The notes under the pieces are model-generated. The model was not told where the DNA came from and searched no databases. It worked only from the letters and a program-made list of their open reading frames with translations. Position numbers and translations under genes: made by a program. From Pseudomonas fluorescens (GTDB lineage: Bacteria > Pseudomonadota > Gammaproteobacteria > Pseudomonadales > Pseudomonadaceae): DNA of 64,000 nt. Location: the NCBI RefSeq assembly GCF_902497995.1, contig NZ_CABVII010000014.1:1-64000 (forward strand), given 5' to 3'. Below are positions 24,232 to 32,277 of the stretch, one piece after another; the first letter of the stretch is position 1; each line of letters opens with the position of its first letter.

Positions 24232-25263
24232 TCAGGCCGCTGCCTGATTCGGTTGGTAATCAGTGCCGTGACGCAGCATCGCCCAAGCCATGCGTGCAGT
24301 TTTGTTGGCCAGCGCAATAGCGGCCACATTGGGATGCGATCGCTCGGCTAAACGAACGGCCCACTGGCTGAGCCGATCCTCTTTGGATTTGGCTGTGCGT
24401 AGCGCCGAGCGTGCGCCATGCACCATCAATGTTCGCAGATACGTATCACCGCGCTTGCTGATACCGAGTAGTCGATCCTTACCACCAGAACTGTGTTGCC
24501 TCGGTGTCAGTCCCAGCGAGGCGGCAAACTGTCGGCCATTGGCAAACTGACGGGCATCACCGAGAGCGACGACGAGCGCTGTGGCGATCATTGGACCGAC
24601 ACCGCGCAGCTGTTGAAGGCGAACGGCGGACGGCTCGTTTGTCGCGATCGCAGTGATCTCGCCGTCGAGCTGGCAAACACGCCCATCCAGCGCACGAAGG
24701 TCGTCCCACAAACCATCCAGCAGACGACGAAAGCGTGCCGTCAAACCGTTATCCGCATCCCCTAGCCAGCATGGTATTGCACGACGCAGCATCAGCAATT
24801 CCTTCGGTGCAACGAGACCGTACTCGGCGACCAGCCCACGGATCTGATTGGCTTTGGCCGTCCGCTGTTCGATTAAGCCGGCCCGGATGCGATGCGTCGC
24901 CTGGATATCCTGTTGTTCGATGGTCTTGATGGCGACGAAGCGCATGCTGGGGCGGCTCATCGCTTCGCAGATCGCCTCGGCATCGTTCGCGTCGTTCTTG
25001 TTGCTCTTGACGTACGGTTTGACGAACTGCGGCGCGACCAGCTTTACCCGAAATCCGTGGGCTTGTAGCTGCCGAGCCCAGTGATGCGCACCGCCACAAC
25101 TCTCCATCCCGATCTCACAGCCAGGTTCGATCTTTTCCAACACCGTTTGCAGCCAGCGATCACGCGGTAGGCGCTGCCGCCAGACGGGTAGCTCATGACA
25201 ATCCACGCCGTGGATCTGAAATACGTTCTTGGCCAGGTCGACCCCAATTCGCATAAGCTTCAT
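24232..25263 (-). CDS. IS110/IS1111-group transposase (DEDD recombinase)
   Basis: 343 residues from the ATG preceded by AAGGAG. The N-terminal DEDD RuvC-like domain has D9 (RIGVDLAKN), E54 (IGMESCGG), D91 and D94 (KNDANDAEAI). A coiled-coil middle part follows, then the C-terminal Transposase_20 domain with LRGVGPMIATALVVALGD and SLGLTPRQHSSGGKDRLLG, which carries the serine used in recombination by this family. It inserts the element at REP sequences, probably directed by an RNA from the adjacent non-coding end. The frame is intact, so the copy may be active. Confidence 0.95.
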   Translation of the reverse strand: MKLMRIGVDLAKNVFQIHGVDCHELPVWRQRLPRDRWLQTVLEKIEPGCEIGMESCGGAHHWARQLQAHGFRVKLVAPQFVKPYVKSNKNDANDAEAICEAMSRPSMRFVAIKTIEQQDIQATHRIRAGLIEQRTAKANQIRGLVAEYGLVAPKELLMLRRAIPCWLGDADNGLTARFRRLLDGLWDDLRALDGRVCQLDGEITAIATNEPSAVRLQQLRGVGPMIATALVVALGDARQFANGRQFAASLGLTPRQHSSGGKDRLLGISKRGDTYLRTLMVHGARSALRTAKSKEDRLSQWAVRLAERSHPNVAAIALANKTARMAWAMLRHGTDYQPNQAAA

Positions 25264-25351
25264 GTGTGGACTCCTTCTCACCGTTGACTGTGGTTCGCAC
25301 TTTCAGTCTGGCACTCAAGATGCCGAAGTGAGGAGGAGTCCATCCCATTGC

Positions 25352-25376
25352 TTTCGCGAGCAAGCCCGCTCCCACA
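25352..25376. repeat. right REP unit of the BIME split by the IS
   Basis: TTTCGCGAGCAAGCCCGCTC then CCACA, the partner of the unit at 23900; separated by the 1.39-kb IS. Confidence 0.9.
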
Positions 25377-25394
25377 TTTGGTTTTGCGGTGTGC

Positions 25395-26747
25395 TTAGAC
25401 GAACAACGACAACAGCAGGATAAAGCCCAGGCCCACCACGGACAGGAGGGTTTCCATCGCCGTCCAGGTCTTGAAGGTTTCCGCCACGGTCATGTTGAAG
25501 TACTGCTTCACCAGCCAGAAACCGGCGTCGTTGACGTGGGACAGGATCAACGAACCGGCACCGGTGGCCAACACCAGCAGCTCACGGTTTACACCCGGAA
25601 TCATCCCTACCACTGGCACCACAATGCCTGCGCCAGTAATGGTCGCCACGGTCGCCGAACCGGTCGCGATACGAATCACCGCCGCCACCAGCCACGCCAG
25701 AAGGATTGGCGAGATCTGCGCTTCCACCGCCATGTTGCCGATGACATTACCAACGCCGCTGGTCACAAGCATCTGCTTGAAGCCACCACCGGCACCGATG
25801 ATCAGGATGATTGCGGCGGTTGGCGCAAGGCTGGCATCCAGCCATTTGAGCATCTGGTTGGACCCAATGCCCTGCTTGTAACCGAAGGTGTACAGCGACA
25901 GCAGCAACGCCAGCAGCAGTGCCGAGATCGGATGACCGATCAGGTCCATGAAAGTGCGGAAGAAGTTGCCTTCCGGCAGCACCACATCGGCAAAGGTCTT
26001 GAGCAGCATCAGGAACACCGGCGACAGCACGGTGATCAAGGTGATGGCGAAGCTCGGGAGATCGGCAGAATCGTTATCACGCGCCAGTTGATCGACCAGT
26101 TCCTGGTTAGGATGACCCGGAATGTACTTGGCAATGAACGTGCCGTAGATCGGGCCGGCGATGATAGCCGTCGGCAGCGCAACGATCAGGCCGTACAGAA
26201 TGGTTTTACCGATGTCGGCACCGAACACGCCGATCGCCAGCAACGGGCCCGGGTGTGGCGGAACCAGACCGTGCACGGCGGAAAGACCGGCCAGCAGCGG
26301 GATACCGATCTTGATGATCGACACGCCGGTACGTCGGGCGACGATGAACACCAGCGGGATCAGCAGCACGAAGCCGATTTCGAAGAACAGCGGAATGCCG
26401 ACCAGGAAGGCGGCGAACATCATTGCCCACTGCACCTTGTCCTTGCCGAACGCACGGATCAGGGTCTGGGCAATCTGATCCGCCCCGCCCGACTCGGCCA
26501 TCATTTTGCCGAGCATGGTCCCCAGCGCAAGGATGATCCCGACGAAACCGAGCACCCCACCGAAACCGTCCTGGAACGCCTTGATGATGGTGCCGAACGG
26601 CATGCCGGAAGTCAGGCCGAGAAAGGCCGCGGCGATGATCAGGGCAATGAAGGGGTGGAACTTGAACTTGGTGATCAGGACGATAAGCCCGATCACCGTG
26701 ACCACTGCGTCGAGCAGCAGGAACGTTTCGTGGGACATGCCAAACAT
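25395..26747 (-). CDS. gntP: gluconate permease (GntP family)
   Basis: 450 residues, GntP-family symporter with 12-14 hydrophobic helices; VPPHPGPLLAIGVFG and IATGSATVATITGAGIVVP are family signatures. Imports D-gluconate with protons, which GntK then phosphorylates. Start ATG is nine bases after AGGAG. The leader has several overlapping AAnAAnAA motifs directly before the ribosome site and, farther up, a GntR-like operator, so both gluconate induction and catabolite repression are likely. Separated from gntK by about 80 bases with its own operator. Confidence 0.93.
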   Translation of the reverse strand: MFGMSHETFLLLDAVVTVIGLIVLITKFKFHPFIALIIAAAFLGLTSGMPFGTIIKAFQDGFGGVLGFVGIILALGTMLGKMMAESGGADQIAQTLIRAFGKDKVQWAMMFAAFLVGIPLFFEIGFVLLIPLVFIVARRTGVSIIKIGIPLLAGLSAVHGLVPPHPGPLLAIGVFGADIGKTILYGLIVALPTAIIAGPIYGTFIAKYIPGHPNQELVDQLARDNDSADLPSFAITLITVLSPVFLMLLKTFADVVLPEGNFFRTFMDLIGHPISALLLALLLSLYTFGYKQGIGSNQMLKWLDASLAPTAAIILIIGAGGGFKQMLVTSGVGNVIGNMAVEAQISPILLAWLVAAVIRIATGSATVATITGAGIVVPVVGMIPGVNRELLVLATGAGSLILSHVNDAGFWLVKQYFNMTVAETFKTWTAMETLLSVVGLGFILLLSLFV

Positions 26748-26763
26748 TAGGGGTGTCTCCTGG

Positions 26764-26777
26764 TTGTTGTTGTTATT
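26764..26777 (-). promoter_or_regulatory. Hfq/Crc-type AAnAAnAA motif in the gntP leader
   Basis: On the mRNA strand the sequence reads AATAACAACAACAA and is followed at once by CCAGGAG, the ribosome binding site. Repeated AAnAAnAA is the Hfq-Crc target in Pseudomonas catabolite repression. Binding is inferred. Confidence 0.6.
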
Positions 26778-26803
26778 AAAGCGGGTAATTGGCGAGCCAT
26801 CAG

Positions 26804-26819
26804 GACAGCGCTATCTTTT
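26804..26819. promoter_or_regulatory. GntR operator upstream of gntP
   Basis: GACAGCGCTATCTTTT reads on the other strand as AAAAGATAGCGCTGTC, matching the AAGnTAGCGCT core described for Pseudomonas GntR. Confidence 0.65.
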
Positions 26820-26829
26820 CGCGGCACAT

Positions 26830-27363
26830 TCATACCGCGTGCTTCAGGCCATGTGCCTGCCACCAGATATGCGCCTGCTTCGCCAGTTGCTCGACGCTGT
26901 GGTTCGAAGCGTCCAGAGCCAGGGTCAAGGGCTCGCCAACGGGGGATTCGAGGGTCGCGAACTGGCTGTCGATCAGGGTCGATGGCATGAAGTGGCCCGG
27001 CCGATGGGATACTCGATCAGCGGCGACTTCAGGCGTCAGTTCCAGGAAAACGAAACCCAGGCCAGGCAAGGCGCTGCGCAGACGTTCGCGGTAAACGTGC
27101 TTGAGGGCCGAGCAGGTCAGCACCGGGCGTTGACCCTTGGCGTCGATGCGGCGCAGTTCATCGCACAGGCTGTCGAGCCAGCCTGCACGGTCTTCGTCGT
27201 TCAGGGGGATACCTGCGCTCATCTTTTCGATATTGGCGACAGGGTGAAAAGCGTCGCCCTCAATGGCGGTCGCGCCGCTGAGTTGGCACAAGGCCTCGCT
27301 GACGCACGTCTTGCCGCAACCGGCAACGCCCATGATGACCAGGGCGGTGATAGGATGATTCAT
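26830..27363 (-). CDS. gntK: gluconokinase
   Basis: 177 residues, thermoresistant-type gluconokinase. P-loop GVAGCGKTCVSEAL near residues 13-26, EGDAFHPVANIEKM and the gluconate-binding DEDRAGWLD stretch, and VTCSALKHVYRERLR. Phosphorylates gluconate to 6-phosphogluconate using ATP, feeding the Entner-Doudoroff enzymes Edd and Eda found further along. The ATG is preceded by GAGGTG. Its own GntR-like operator is present upstream. Confidence 0.95.
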   Translation of the reverse strand: MNHPITALVIMGVAGCGKTCVSEALCQLSGATAIEGDAFHPVANIEKMSAGIPLNDEDRAGWLDSLCDELRRIDAKGQRPVLTCSALKHVYRERLRSALPGLGFVFLELTPEVAADRVSHRPGHFMPSTLIDSQFATLESPVGEPLTLALDASNHSVEQLAKQAHIWWQAHGLKHAV

Positions 27364-27381
27364 GTAACACCTCAGCGCGCA

Positions 27382-27397
27382 GACAGCGCTACCTTTG
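27382..27397. promoter_or_regulatory. GntR operator upstream of gntK
   Basis: GACAGCGCTACCTTTG, the same AAGGTAGCGCTGTC core as at 26804 and 27530, lies about 20 bases before the gntK start. Confidence 0.7.
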
Positions 27398-27529
27398 CCG
27401 GTTATGACACAAGAGCAAAAGCAGAAGCCGACGCCTTCTTGTCATTTTTGTGGGTTGCAGCATGTTCGTTCTCACTGCCAAAGAGCGGGAATCAGGCAGA
27501 TCCCGCTCACGCATTTGCAGCTGCATCGA

Positions 27530-27548
27530 GACAGCGCTACCTTAGTAC
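27530..27548. promoter_or_regulatory. GntR operator upstream of gntR
   Basis: GACAGCGCTACCTTAGTAC; reverse complement GTACTAAGGTAGCGCTGTC fits ACnAAGnTAGCGCT throughout. Located about 28 bases before the gntR start, consistent with autoregulation. Confidence 0.75.
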
Positions 27549-27575
27549 CTTGAATTTTGTTTGGCAAGCAGCCCG

Positions 27576-28607
27576 ATGACCTCTCCTAAAAACGATAAGA
27601 ATACCCGCACCACTGGCCGCCCTACCCTCAATGAAGTCGCACACCTGGCCGGTGTCAGCCCGATCACCGCGTCCCGCGCCTTGCGCGGCGTCAGCACGGT
27701 GGCCACCGAACTGGTGGAAAAAGTCCAGAAAGCCGCCCTCGAACTCAATTACGTGGTCAACCCCGCTGCCCGCGCGTTAGCCTCGGCCCAGAGCCATTCC
27801 GTGGTGGTTTTGGTGCCGTCGCTGTCGAACTTGCTGTTCATCGATACGCTGGAAGCCATTCATCAGGTTTTACGTCCAAAGGGCTTCGAAGTGCTGATCG
27901 GCAACTTCCACTACTCGCGCGACGAAGAAGAAAACCTGCTGCGCAATTACATGGCCTATCAACCGCGTGGCTTGCTGCTGACCGGGTTCGACCGCACCGA
28001 AAGTTCGCGACGGATGATCGAGGCCAGCAACGTTCCGTGCGTATACATGATGGAACTGGACAGTGCAGCCGGCCTCAACTGCGTTGGTTTTTCGCAGCTT
28101 GCGGCCGGTGAAACGGCGGCGGAACATTTGCTCTCCCGAGGTCGCAAGCGCCTGGCCTACATTGGCGCGCAACTGGACCAACGCACGTTGCTGCGCGGCG
28201 AAGGTTTCCGCAAAGCCCTGCAAAAGGCCGGTCTGTATGACCCGGATCTTGAAGTACTGACCCCGCGTGCCTCCTCCGTCGGTTTGGGAGGTGAACTGTT
28301 CCTGCAACTGTTGGCCAGTCATCCTGATGTCGATGCGATCTTCTTCGGCAACGATGACCTGGCCCAGGGCGCACTCCTCGAAGCCATGCGCTGCGGGATC
28401 AAGATTCCGCAGCAGGTCGCAATCCTCGGCTTCAACGACCTGCCGGCCTCGGCCCACATGGTCCCGCGGCTGAGCAGCATCAGCACGCCGCGCGAGGCCA
28501 TTGGCAGGCGTTCGGCGGAGTTGATGTTGACCTTGCTGGCCGGCAACCAGGTGGCCAAACCGGTGCAGGACATGGGGTTTGAGTTGAAGGTGCGCGAGAG
28601 TACCTGA
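27576..28607 (+). CDS. gntR: LacI-family regulator GntR (gluconate repressor)
   Basis: 343 residues. The LacI helix-turn-helix is at about residues 13-37 (RPTLNEVAHLAGVSPITASR with the hinge ALRGVSTV), followed by a periplasmic-binding-protein fold (VVVLVPSLSNLLFIDTLEAI ... VAILGFNDLPASAHMVPRLS). Divergent from gntK, and AAGGTAGCGCT sites lie before gntP, gntK and gntR. Probably released from DNA by gluconate or 6-phosphogluconate. I choose ATG 27576 over a TTG at 27561; neither has a strong ribosome site. PtxS was considered, but the gnt neighbours fit GntR. Confidence 0.93.
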   Translation: MTSPKNDKNTRTTGRPTLNEVAHLAGVSPITASRALRGVSTVATELVEKVQKAALELNYVVNPAARALASAQSHSVVVLVPSLSNLLFIDTLEAIHQVLRPKGFEVLIGNFHYSRDEEENLLRNYMAYQPRGLLLTGFDRTESSRRMIEASNVPCVYMMELDSAAGLNCVGFSQLAAGETAAEHLLSRGRKRLAYIGAQLDQRTLLRGEGFRKALQKAGLYDPDLEVLTPRASSVGLGGELFLQLLASHPDVDAIFFGNDDLAQGALLEAMRCGIKIPQQVAILGFNDLPASAHMVPRLSSISTPREAIGRRSAELMLTLLAGNQVAKPVQDMGFELKVREST

Positions 28608-28754
28608 CACGGCACTTGATTGTTCCCAATCGATGCGATCTGCAATTTGAAACATCTTTTATCCGAAGCTTCATGGGTGTCGCATGCAAAATCCGCAGCG
28701 CTTCACGCAAACAAGAATATCGGCCGGCAGACCTCCAACCCACCGGACACTCAG

Positions 28755-29303
28755 ATGCGCCAGATAATCATCTTGACCTCCCTCCTGATGCTCAGCCTCG
28801 CGCCGTCGCTCCAGGCTTCAGAAACAGACGATTGGACGCACTATCTGAACGACCCTCGTTTCATGCCAGCGATTAAAAGTTGTCTCGCTGCTCATCCGAA
28901 AGGTCAGGGGCCGGCAGTGGTGATGAATGTCTGGCATGCCAATCGCGATGAAGCCGGCGTTATGACAACCGACCTGAGCGGGCGTAAAAACTCATGTATG
29001 GCCCGCAAGGATACTGGCCTGGAGCGCCAATCCGAGACGGTATTCGATCTGCCGGGGCCGCTATTTGTGTCAGTCGATCAGGTGACGACCGCCCCTGAAG
29101 GTAGGTGCATTGAATCCACCCCGGTTTTCATCGACCAACAGCTTCAAGGGTGGATTCTCAGACAACCGGTACTTCTTGAGAACATCCCCAGTGCCTGCTC
29201 GAGCCCGATCTGGAGCGAATTGTCATCAGTTCTACCGAACCGGGATCAAGCAGACTTGATGTCTCCCGTTGGCAGGCACACTATTAAATCCCCGAAGCCT
29301 TGA
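28755..29303 (+). CDS. secreted hypothetical protein
   Basis: 182 residues. A signal peptide at the start (MRQIIILTSLLMLSLAPSLQ) gives a periplasmic or outer protein. The mature part has five or six cysteines (KSCLAAHP, NSCMARK, RCIESTP, SACSSPI), so disulphides are likely, but I do not recognise the family. Start ATG chosen because the signal peptide begins exactly there; the upstream 45 codons have no support. The stop is about 20 bases before the GST gene. Confidence 0.75.
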   Translation: MRQIIILTSLLMLSLAPSLQASETDDWTHYLNDPRFMPAIKSCLAAHPKGQGPAVVMNVWHANRDEAGVMTTDLSGRKNSCMARKDTGLERQSETVFDLPGPLFVSVDQVTTAPEGRCIESTPVFIDQQLQGWILRQPVLLENIPSACSSPIWSELSSVLPNRDQADLMSPVGRHTIKSPKP

Positions 29304-29323
29304 TCCGCTAACGGAGCAGCCCG

Positions 29324-29956
29324 ATGGAACATCCACTGAAAATTCTGGGTAAAGCTTCATCAATCAACGTCAGAAAGGTCCTGTGGACCTGTGAGGAACT
29401 GGGCATTACCTACGAACGCGAGGATTGGGGCGGCGGTTTTGCCTCGACCCACACGCCAGAGTTTCTCCGGCTCAATCCCAACGCGCTGGTGCCCGTGATC
29501 ATCGATGAGGCCGGCGTGCTGTGGGAATCCAACGCCATCTGCCGTTACCTGGCCGGCAAACACCAAAATACTGATTTGCTGCCGCACGAACCGGCTGCCC
29601 GCGCCCGGGTGGAGCAGTGGATGGATTGGCAAGCCACCGAACTCAACGCGGCCTGGAGCTATGCGTTCACGGCATTGGTGCGCAAGGATCCGGAGTTCCA
29701 GGACCCGCATCACATCGCCGCCGGCGTGCGCGGCTGGAATCAGAAGATGGGCATCCTCGAGCATCAGCTCGCGGCCACCAAGGCTTATGTCGCCGGGCCA
29801 CGGTTCACCCTGGCCGATGTTGTCATCGGGCTGTCGGTCAATCGCTGGCTGATGACGCCGATGGATCGACCCGACTATCCGGCCATCGACGAGTACTTCC
29901 AGCGCTTGGCACAACGTCCGGGGTTCCTGAAACACGGCTGCAACGGCCTGGCTTGA
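29324..29956 (+). CDS. glutathione S-transferase
   Basis: 210 residues. The N-terminal thioredoxin-like domain has SSINVRKVLWTCEELG, NPNALVPVIIDEAG and the ESNAICRYLAGK glutathione-binding region; the C-terminal helical domain begins RARVEQWMDWQATELN. Conjugates glutathione to electrophiles, or serves another GST role; subclass not resolved. Preceded by GGAGCAGCCCG. Unlikely to be linked in function to the upstream secreted protein. Confidence 0.92.
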   Translation: MEHPLKILGKASSINVRKVLWTCEELGITYEREDWGGGFASTHTPEFLRLNPNALVPVIIDEAGVLWESNAICRYLAGKHQNTDLLPHEPAARARVEQWMDWQATELNAAWSYAFTALVRKDPEFQDPHHIAAGVRGWNQKMGILEHQLAATKAYVAGPRFTLADVVIGLSVNRWLMTPMDRPDYPAIDEYFQRLAQRPGFLKHGCNGLA

Positions 29957-30369
29957 TGCCATGCCTGCGGACGACCGCTGCTGCCCGGCAGTAAAGGTTA
30001 ACCGCCGGTATGGCATCGACCGCCTGCCAGACAAAAGATAACCTGATTATGCCGTTTGCCAAGGCGACCCCTGGCCCGGTTTCGTAACGCTCTTAACAAC
30101 GTCAGCCCGGAAACAGGCCAGCCCTGATGTTTTCATAAGTAATCACGTTTTCACGCGCATTAATGACTACTGATCCAATGCTACCTGTTACTTCTGCCAG
30201 TAGATATCTTCCGAGCCCTGAGCGATTCTTTGCTTAGATGCTTCATATTTTCCAATAAGCGCGTGACTGCGTTTCATGTCATTTCAGACAATCGTTCAAC
30301 AGAACGATGAAGAGGCATCGCTTGCTATTTATTTATCGAATTTCAATTCAAGGAAGGCCGGAGCAATAT
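29957..30369. other. gene-free 413-bp interval
   Basis: Becomes AT-rich after about 30125 and contains no REP. I see no gene, tRNA or terminator. The right half presumably holds the promoter of the crystallin-like gene; no clear sigma-70 pair could be assigned. Confidence 0.6.
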
Positions 30370-31020
30370 ATGAAAAGAGTCTCAATGATTTGTAAAATTG
30401 CATCGGGCGTCATGGCCATCACCAGTATGGCCATGCCCCTGATCGGTATGGCGAAAGAGTCCGAATCATCAGGCAAGTACACTTTATTTGATCCATCGAT
30501 GCAGACGCAGCAGAAAGCCGACATTCAGAAAAAAATCGACACGCAGCTACTTCTCAAGCCTGGCGGCCAGCAAATCAGCCCTACTCAGGTTGCCTATGAC
30601 AATGGGGACGCCGTGATCACATTTGCTGTATCAAGCACCCCCAACACGACCTGCGACTTTGGTTATGTGTGTTTCTGGGAGCACGTTAATTACGTGGGGA
30701 AAAAATTGTCACTTAGAAGCTACCCGCCTGAAATCTCACTCACGGTGAATCTCGCGCAATACGACATGAGCAACAAAATTTCATCCTGGAAACATAATAA
30801 CAATTTTTTCCACGTTGCCATCGGTGGAGCATCACAGGCATATGGCGGAGGTCAAATGGTCATGACCAACACTATGGATGACCATCTTGGAGGCGGGTGT
30901 TGCCCATTTGCTATCGACCACTCAACCCAAAAGGGACCACCACCGGAATTTATTTTTCGAGCTTCATTAAAATATGACAACGCAATGGTAAGCGTCGTGT
31001 TTAAACCATACCCATGGTAG
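30370..31020 (+). CDS. secreted beta/gamma-crystallin-like (peptidase inhibitor I36-like) protein
   Basis: 216 residues. Signal peptide (MKRVSMICKIASGVMAITSM, cleavage after about residue 28). Mature protein starts with a helical region, then CDFGYVCFWEHVNYVGKKLS, the C-x-x-G-Y-x-C-x-W core of I36/crystallin-type inhibitors, with DMSNKISSWKHNN next, and ends with GGGCCPFAID. It is a paralogue of the convergent gene at 31067. The start is the ATG preceded by GGAG. Base composition is noticeably AT-richer than neighbours, suggesting acquisition. Function is inferred only from the fold: an extracellular inhibitor or structural protein. Confidence 0.78.
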   Translation: MKRVSMICKIASGVMAITSMAMPLIGMAKESESSGKYTLFDPSMQTQQKADIQKKIDTQLLLKPGGQQISPTQVAYDNGDAVITFAVSSTPNTTCDFGYVCFWEHVNYVGKKLSLRSYPPEISLTVNLAQYDMSNKISSWKHNNNFFHVAIGGASQAYGGGQMVMTNTMDDHLGGGCCPFAIDHSTQKGPPPEFIFRASLKYDNAMVSVVFKPYPW

Positions 31021-31066
31021 TCAATCGCTGCGTGCGCCGTGAACGGTGCGGACTTGAAAAGGCGAT

Positions 31067-31729
31067 CTACCGGGCAAACAAAATAAACAAGGGAGAAAAA
31101 GCGACGCTGACCATTCTGTCGTTGTGCTCGATCAACCTGCTCTGGGCATCTATTTCGGTCCACGTGCCTGTAGGGCTGACCTGTTCGGGAATACTGAACG
31201 GACAGCAGCCCCGCCCGAGGACGATTTCCTTGATATTACTCATCATCATGTTGCCTTTCGCGCCAGGCCCATCCACGCCGAAAACCTTCACGGAGTGAGC
31301 TTTATTATTGTGCTGCCAGGATGAAACCTGACGGCTCATGTTGAAGTCCGCGAGGTTAACGGGACGGCTGACCGGCGTGCTGGCCAGCGACAATTTCCTG
31401 CCTGTGTAATCCCAGCCATCCCAGACACAGAAGTAACCATAGTCACAGATGGGATCGGTTTGATTCGCGTCACCCGGGACCGGGAACGTCATCACGACGG
31501 CCCCGTTATCGTAAATCACTTGAGTGGTACTGACCTGGCGCCCTGCGGGCTTTCGACTGAGTTGTCGATCAATCTGCAGCTGGATTTCTGCTGTCTGTTC
31601 GGCAGTCATCGCCGGATTGAACAACGCATACCGGTTTTGTTTGCCCGGCGCTTGATCGGCATAAAAATAGAACAATGCACCCAAGCCGAGACAAAGCGCC
31701 ACGAAGCCTGCGAGCCATTTGATTTGCAT
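31067..31729 (-). CDS. membrane-anchored I36/crystallin-like paralogue
   Basis: 220 residues. The N-terminal helix IKWLAGFVALCLGLGALFYF probably stays as a membrane anchor, with the rest outside. Then the same architecture as the neighbour: YALFNPAMTAEQTAEIQLQI, TQVIYDNGAVVMTF, ICDYGYFCVWDGWDYTGRKL, FNMSRQVSSWQHNN and GRGCCPFSI. The two genes converge with 46 bases between stops. GC content is nearer the genomic average than in the plus-strand paralogue. No domain function is proven. Confidence 0.78.
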   Translation of the reverse strand: MQIKWLAGFVALCLGLGALFYFYADQAPGKQNRYALFNPAMTAEQTAEIQLQIDRQLSRKPAGRQVSTTQVIYDNGAVVMTFPVPGDANQTDPICDYGYFCVWDGWDYTGRKLSLASTPVSRPVNLADFNMSRQVSSWQHNNKAHSVKVFGVDGPGAKGNMMMSNIKEIVLGRGCCPFSIPEQVSPTGTWTEIDAQSRLIEHNDRMVSVAFSPLFILFAR

Positions 31730-31923
31730 GTGGAAAAACTCCGTTCCCTGAAGCGCTGAATAATCCGGCGATACAAGAAAGAGTTAAAGGCATTGCAATG
31801 ATGTGTCTACTGTCAGAAATATCAGGTTCGACGGTCGGCGCAACCCGGGTGGGACCACTCGGTGCGAGCGGCAGGCGTTGGCGGGGAAATCTTGCAGATT
31901 ATTTGGTTATTTCATCGCCCCCC

Positions 31924-32014
31924 TGCAGGAGCTGGCTTGCCAGCGAAGGCGGTATAACAGGCAACATTGATGTTGAATGTGCCGGCCTCTTCGCTGGCAA
32001 GCCAGCTACTACAG
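31924..32014. repeat. REP pair, GAGCTGGCTTGCCAGC type
   Basis: GCAGGAGCTGGCTTGCCAGC facing TTCGCTGGCAAGCCAGCTAC across a linker (ACAGGCAACATTGATGTTG). The same REP subtype as at 119. Confidence 0.88.
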
Positions 32015-32063
32015 GGGGGTGACGGGGTGCCTGGACAATCGAATTGCCTGTGTGGCTTACATT

Positions 32064-32174
32064 TCAGTGCCCGAACACATCCACCTTCTTGGCCTTTTTG
32101 TCCGCGCGCTTTTCATCGGCGGTTTTCGCCGGTTTCTTCTTTGCCGCTTTTTTTGAATCCATGCCTTTGGCCAT
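32064..32174 (-). CDS. small Lys-rich hypothetical protein
   Basis: 36 residues, 13 of them Lys; it reads MAKGMDSKKAAKKKPAKTAD and ends KKVDVFGH. Conserved tiny proteins of this kind are common in Pseudomonas; a nucleic-acid or ribosome association is plausible from the charge but not shown. The start has GGAG eight bases upstream. Divergent from the GNAT gene at 32278. It is too short for most gene finders, but the ribosome site and codon usage support it. Confidence 0.72.
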   Translation of the reverse strand: MAKGMDSKKAAKKKPAKTADEKRADKKAKKVDVFGH

Positions 32175-32277
32175 GATACGTACTCCACTCATACGGGATG
32201 TGAGATCAGGTATACACCTATCCCCGCGCCCGCGTTCTTTTATAATCGCCCGCTTTGCGCACCGACAGTCGAAGATC

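Larger units (their letters stand above)
23964..25350 (-). mobile_element. complete IS110-family insertion sequence, IS1111 group
   Basis: The element is about 1387 bp. Inverted repeats ATGGACTCCCCCTC (23967-23980) and GAGGAGGAGTCCAT (25330-25343) lie 3 and 7 bases from the ends. Removing 23964-25350 rejoins GAATGTAAGTCCG to CTTTCGCGAGCAAGCCCGCT, restoring an ordinary REP-pair arrangement like that at 55209-55232. The 3-base and 7-base extensions outside the IRs and the absence of a target duplication match the IS1111 subgroup. Contents: one transposase gene (24232-25263) and a 265-bp non-coding region on its 3' side. REP-targeting IS110 relatives are known in Pseudomonas (ISPpu9/ISPpu10). 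Confidence 0.88.

Noticed and set aside
23900..25376. CRISPR-like repetition around the IS
   Set aside because: Only two facing REP units, no spacers of even length and no cas genes.
25389..26750. 453-codon plus-strand open frame opposite gntP
   Set aside because: Hydrophilic mirror of a hydrophobic permease, no motif, antisense to gntP.
27576..28607. PtxS (2-ketogluconate regulator) instead of GntR
   Set aside because: The neighbours are gntP and gntK and the operators match the GntR site; no kgu genes are adjacent.
31798..32022. 74-codon open frame over the REP at 31924
   Set aside because: Mostly made of repeat sequence and has no ribosome site.
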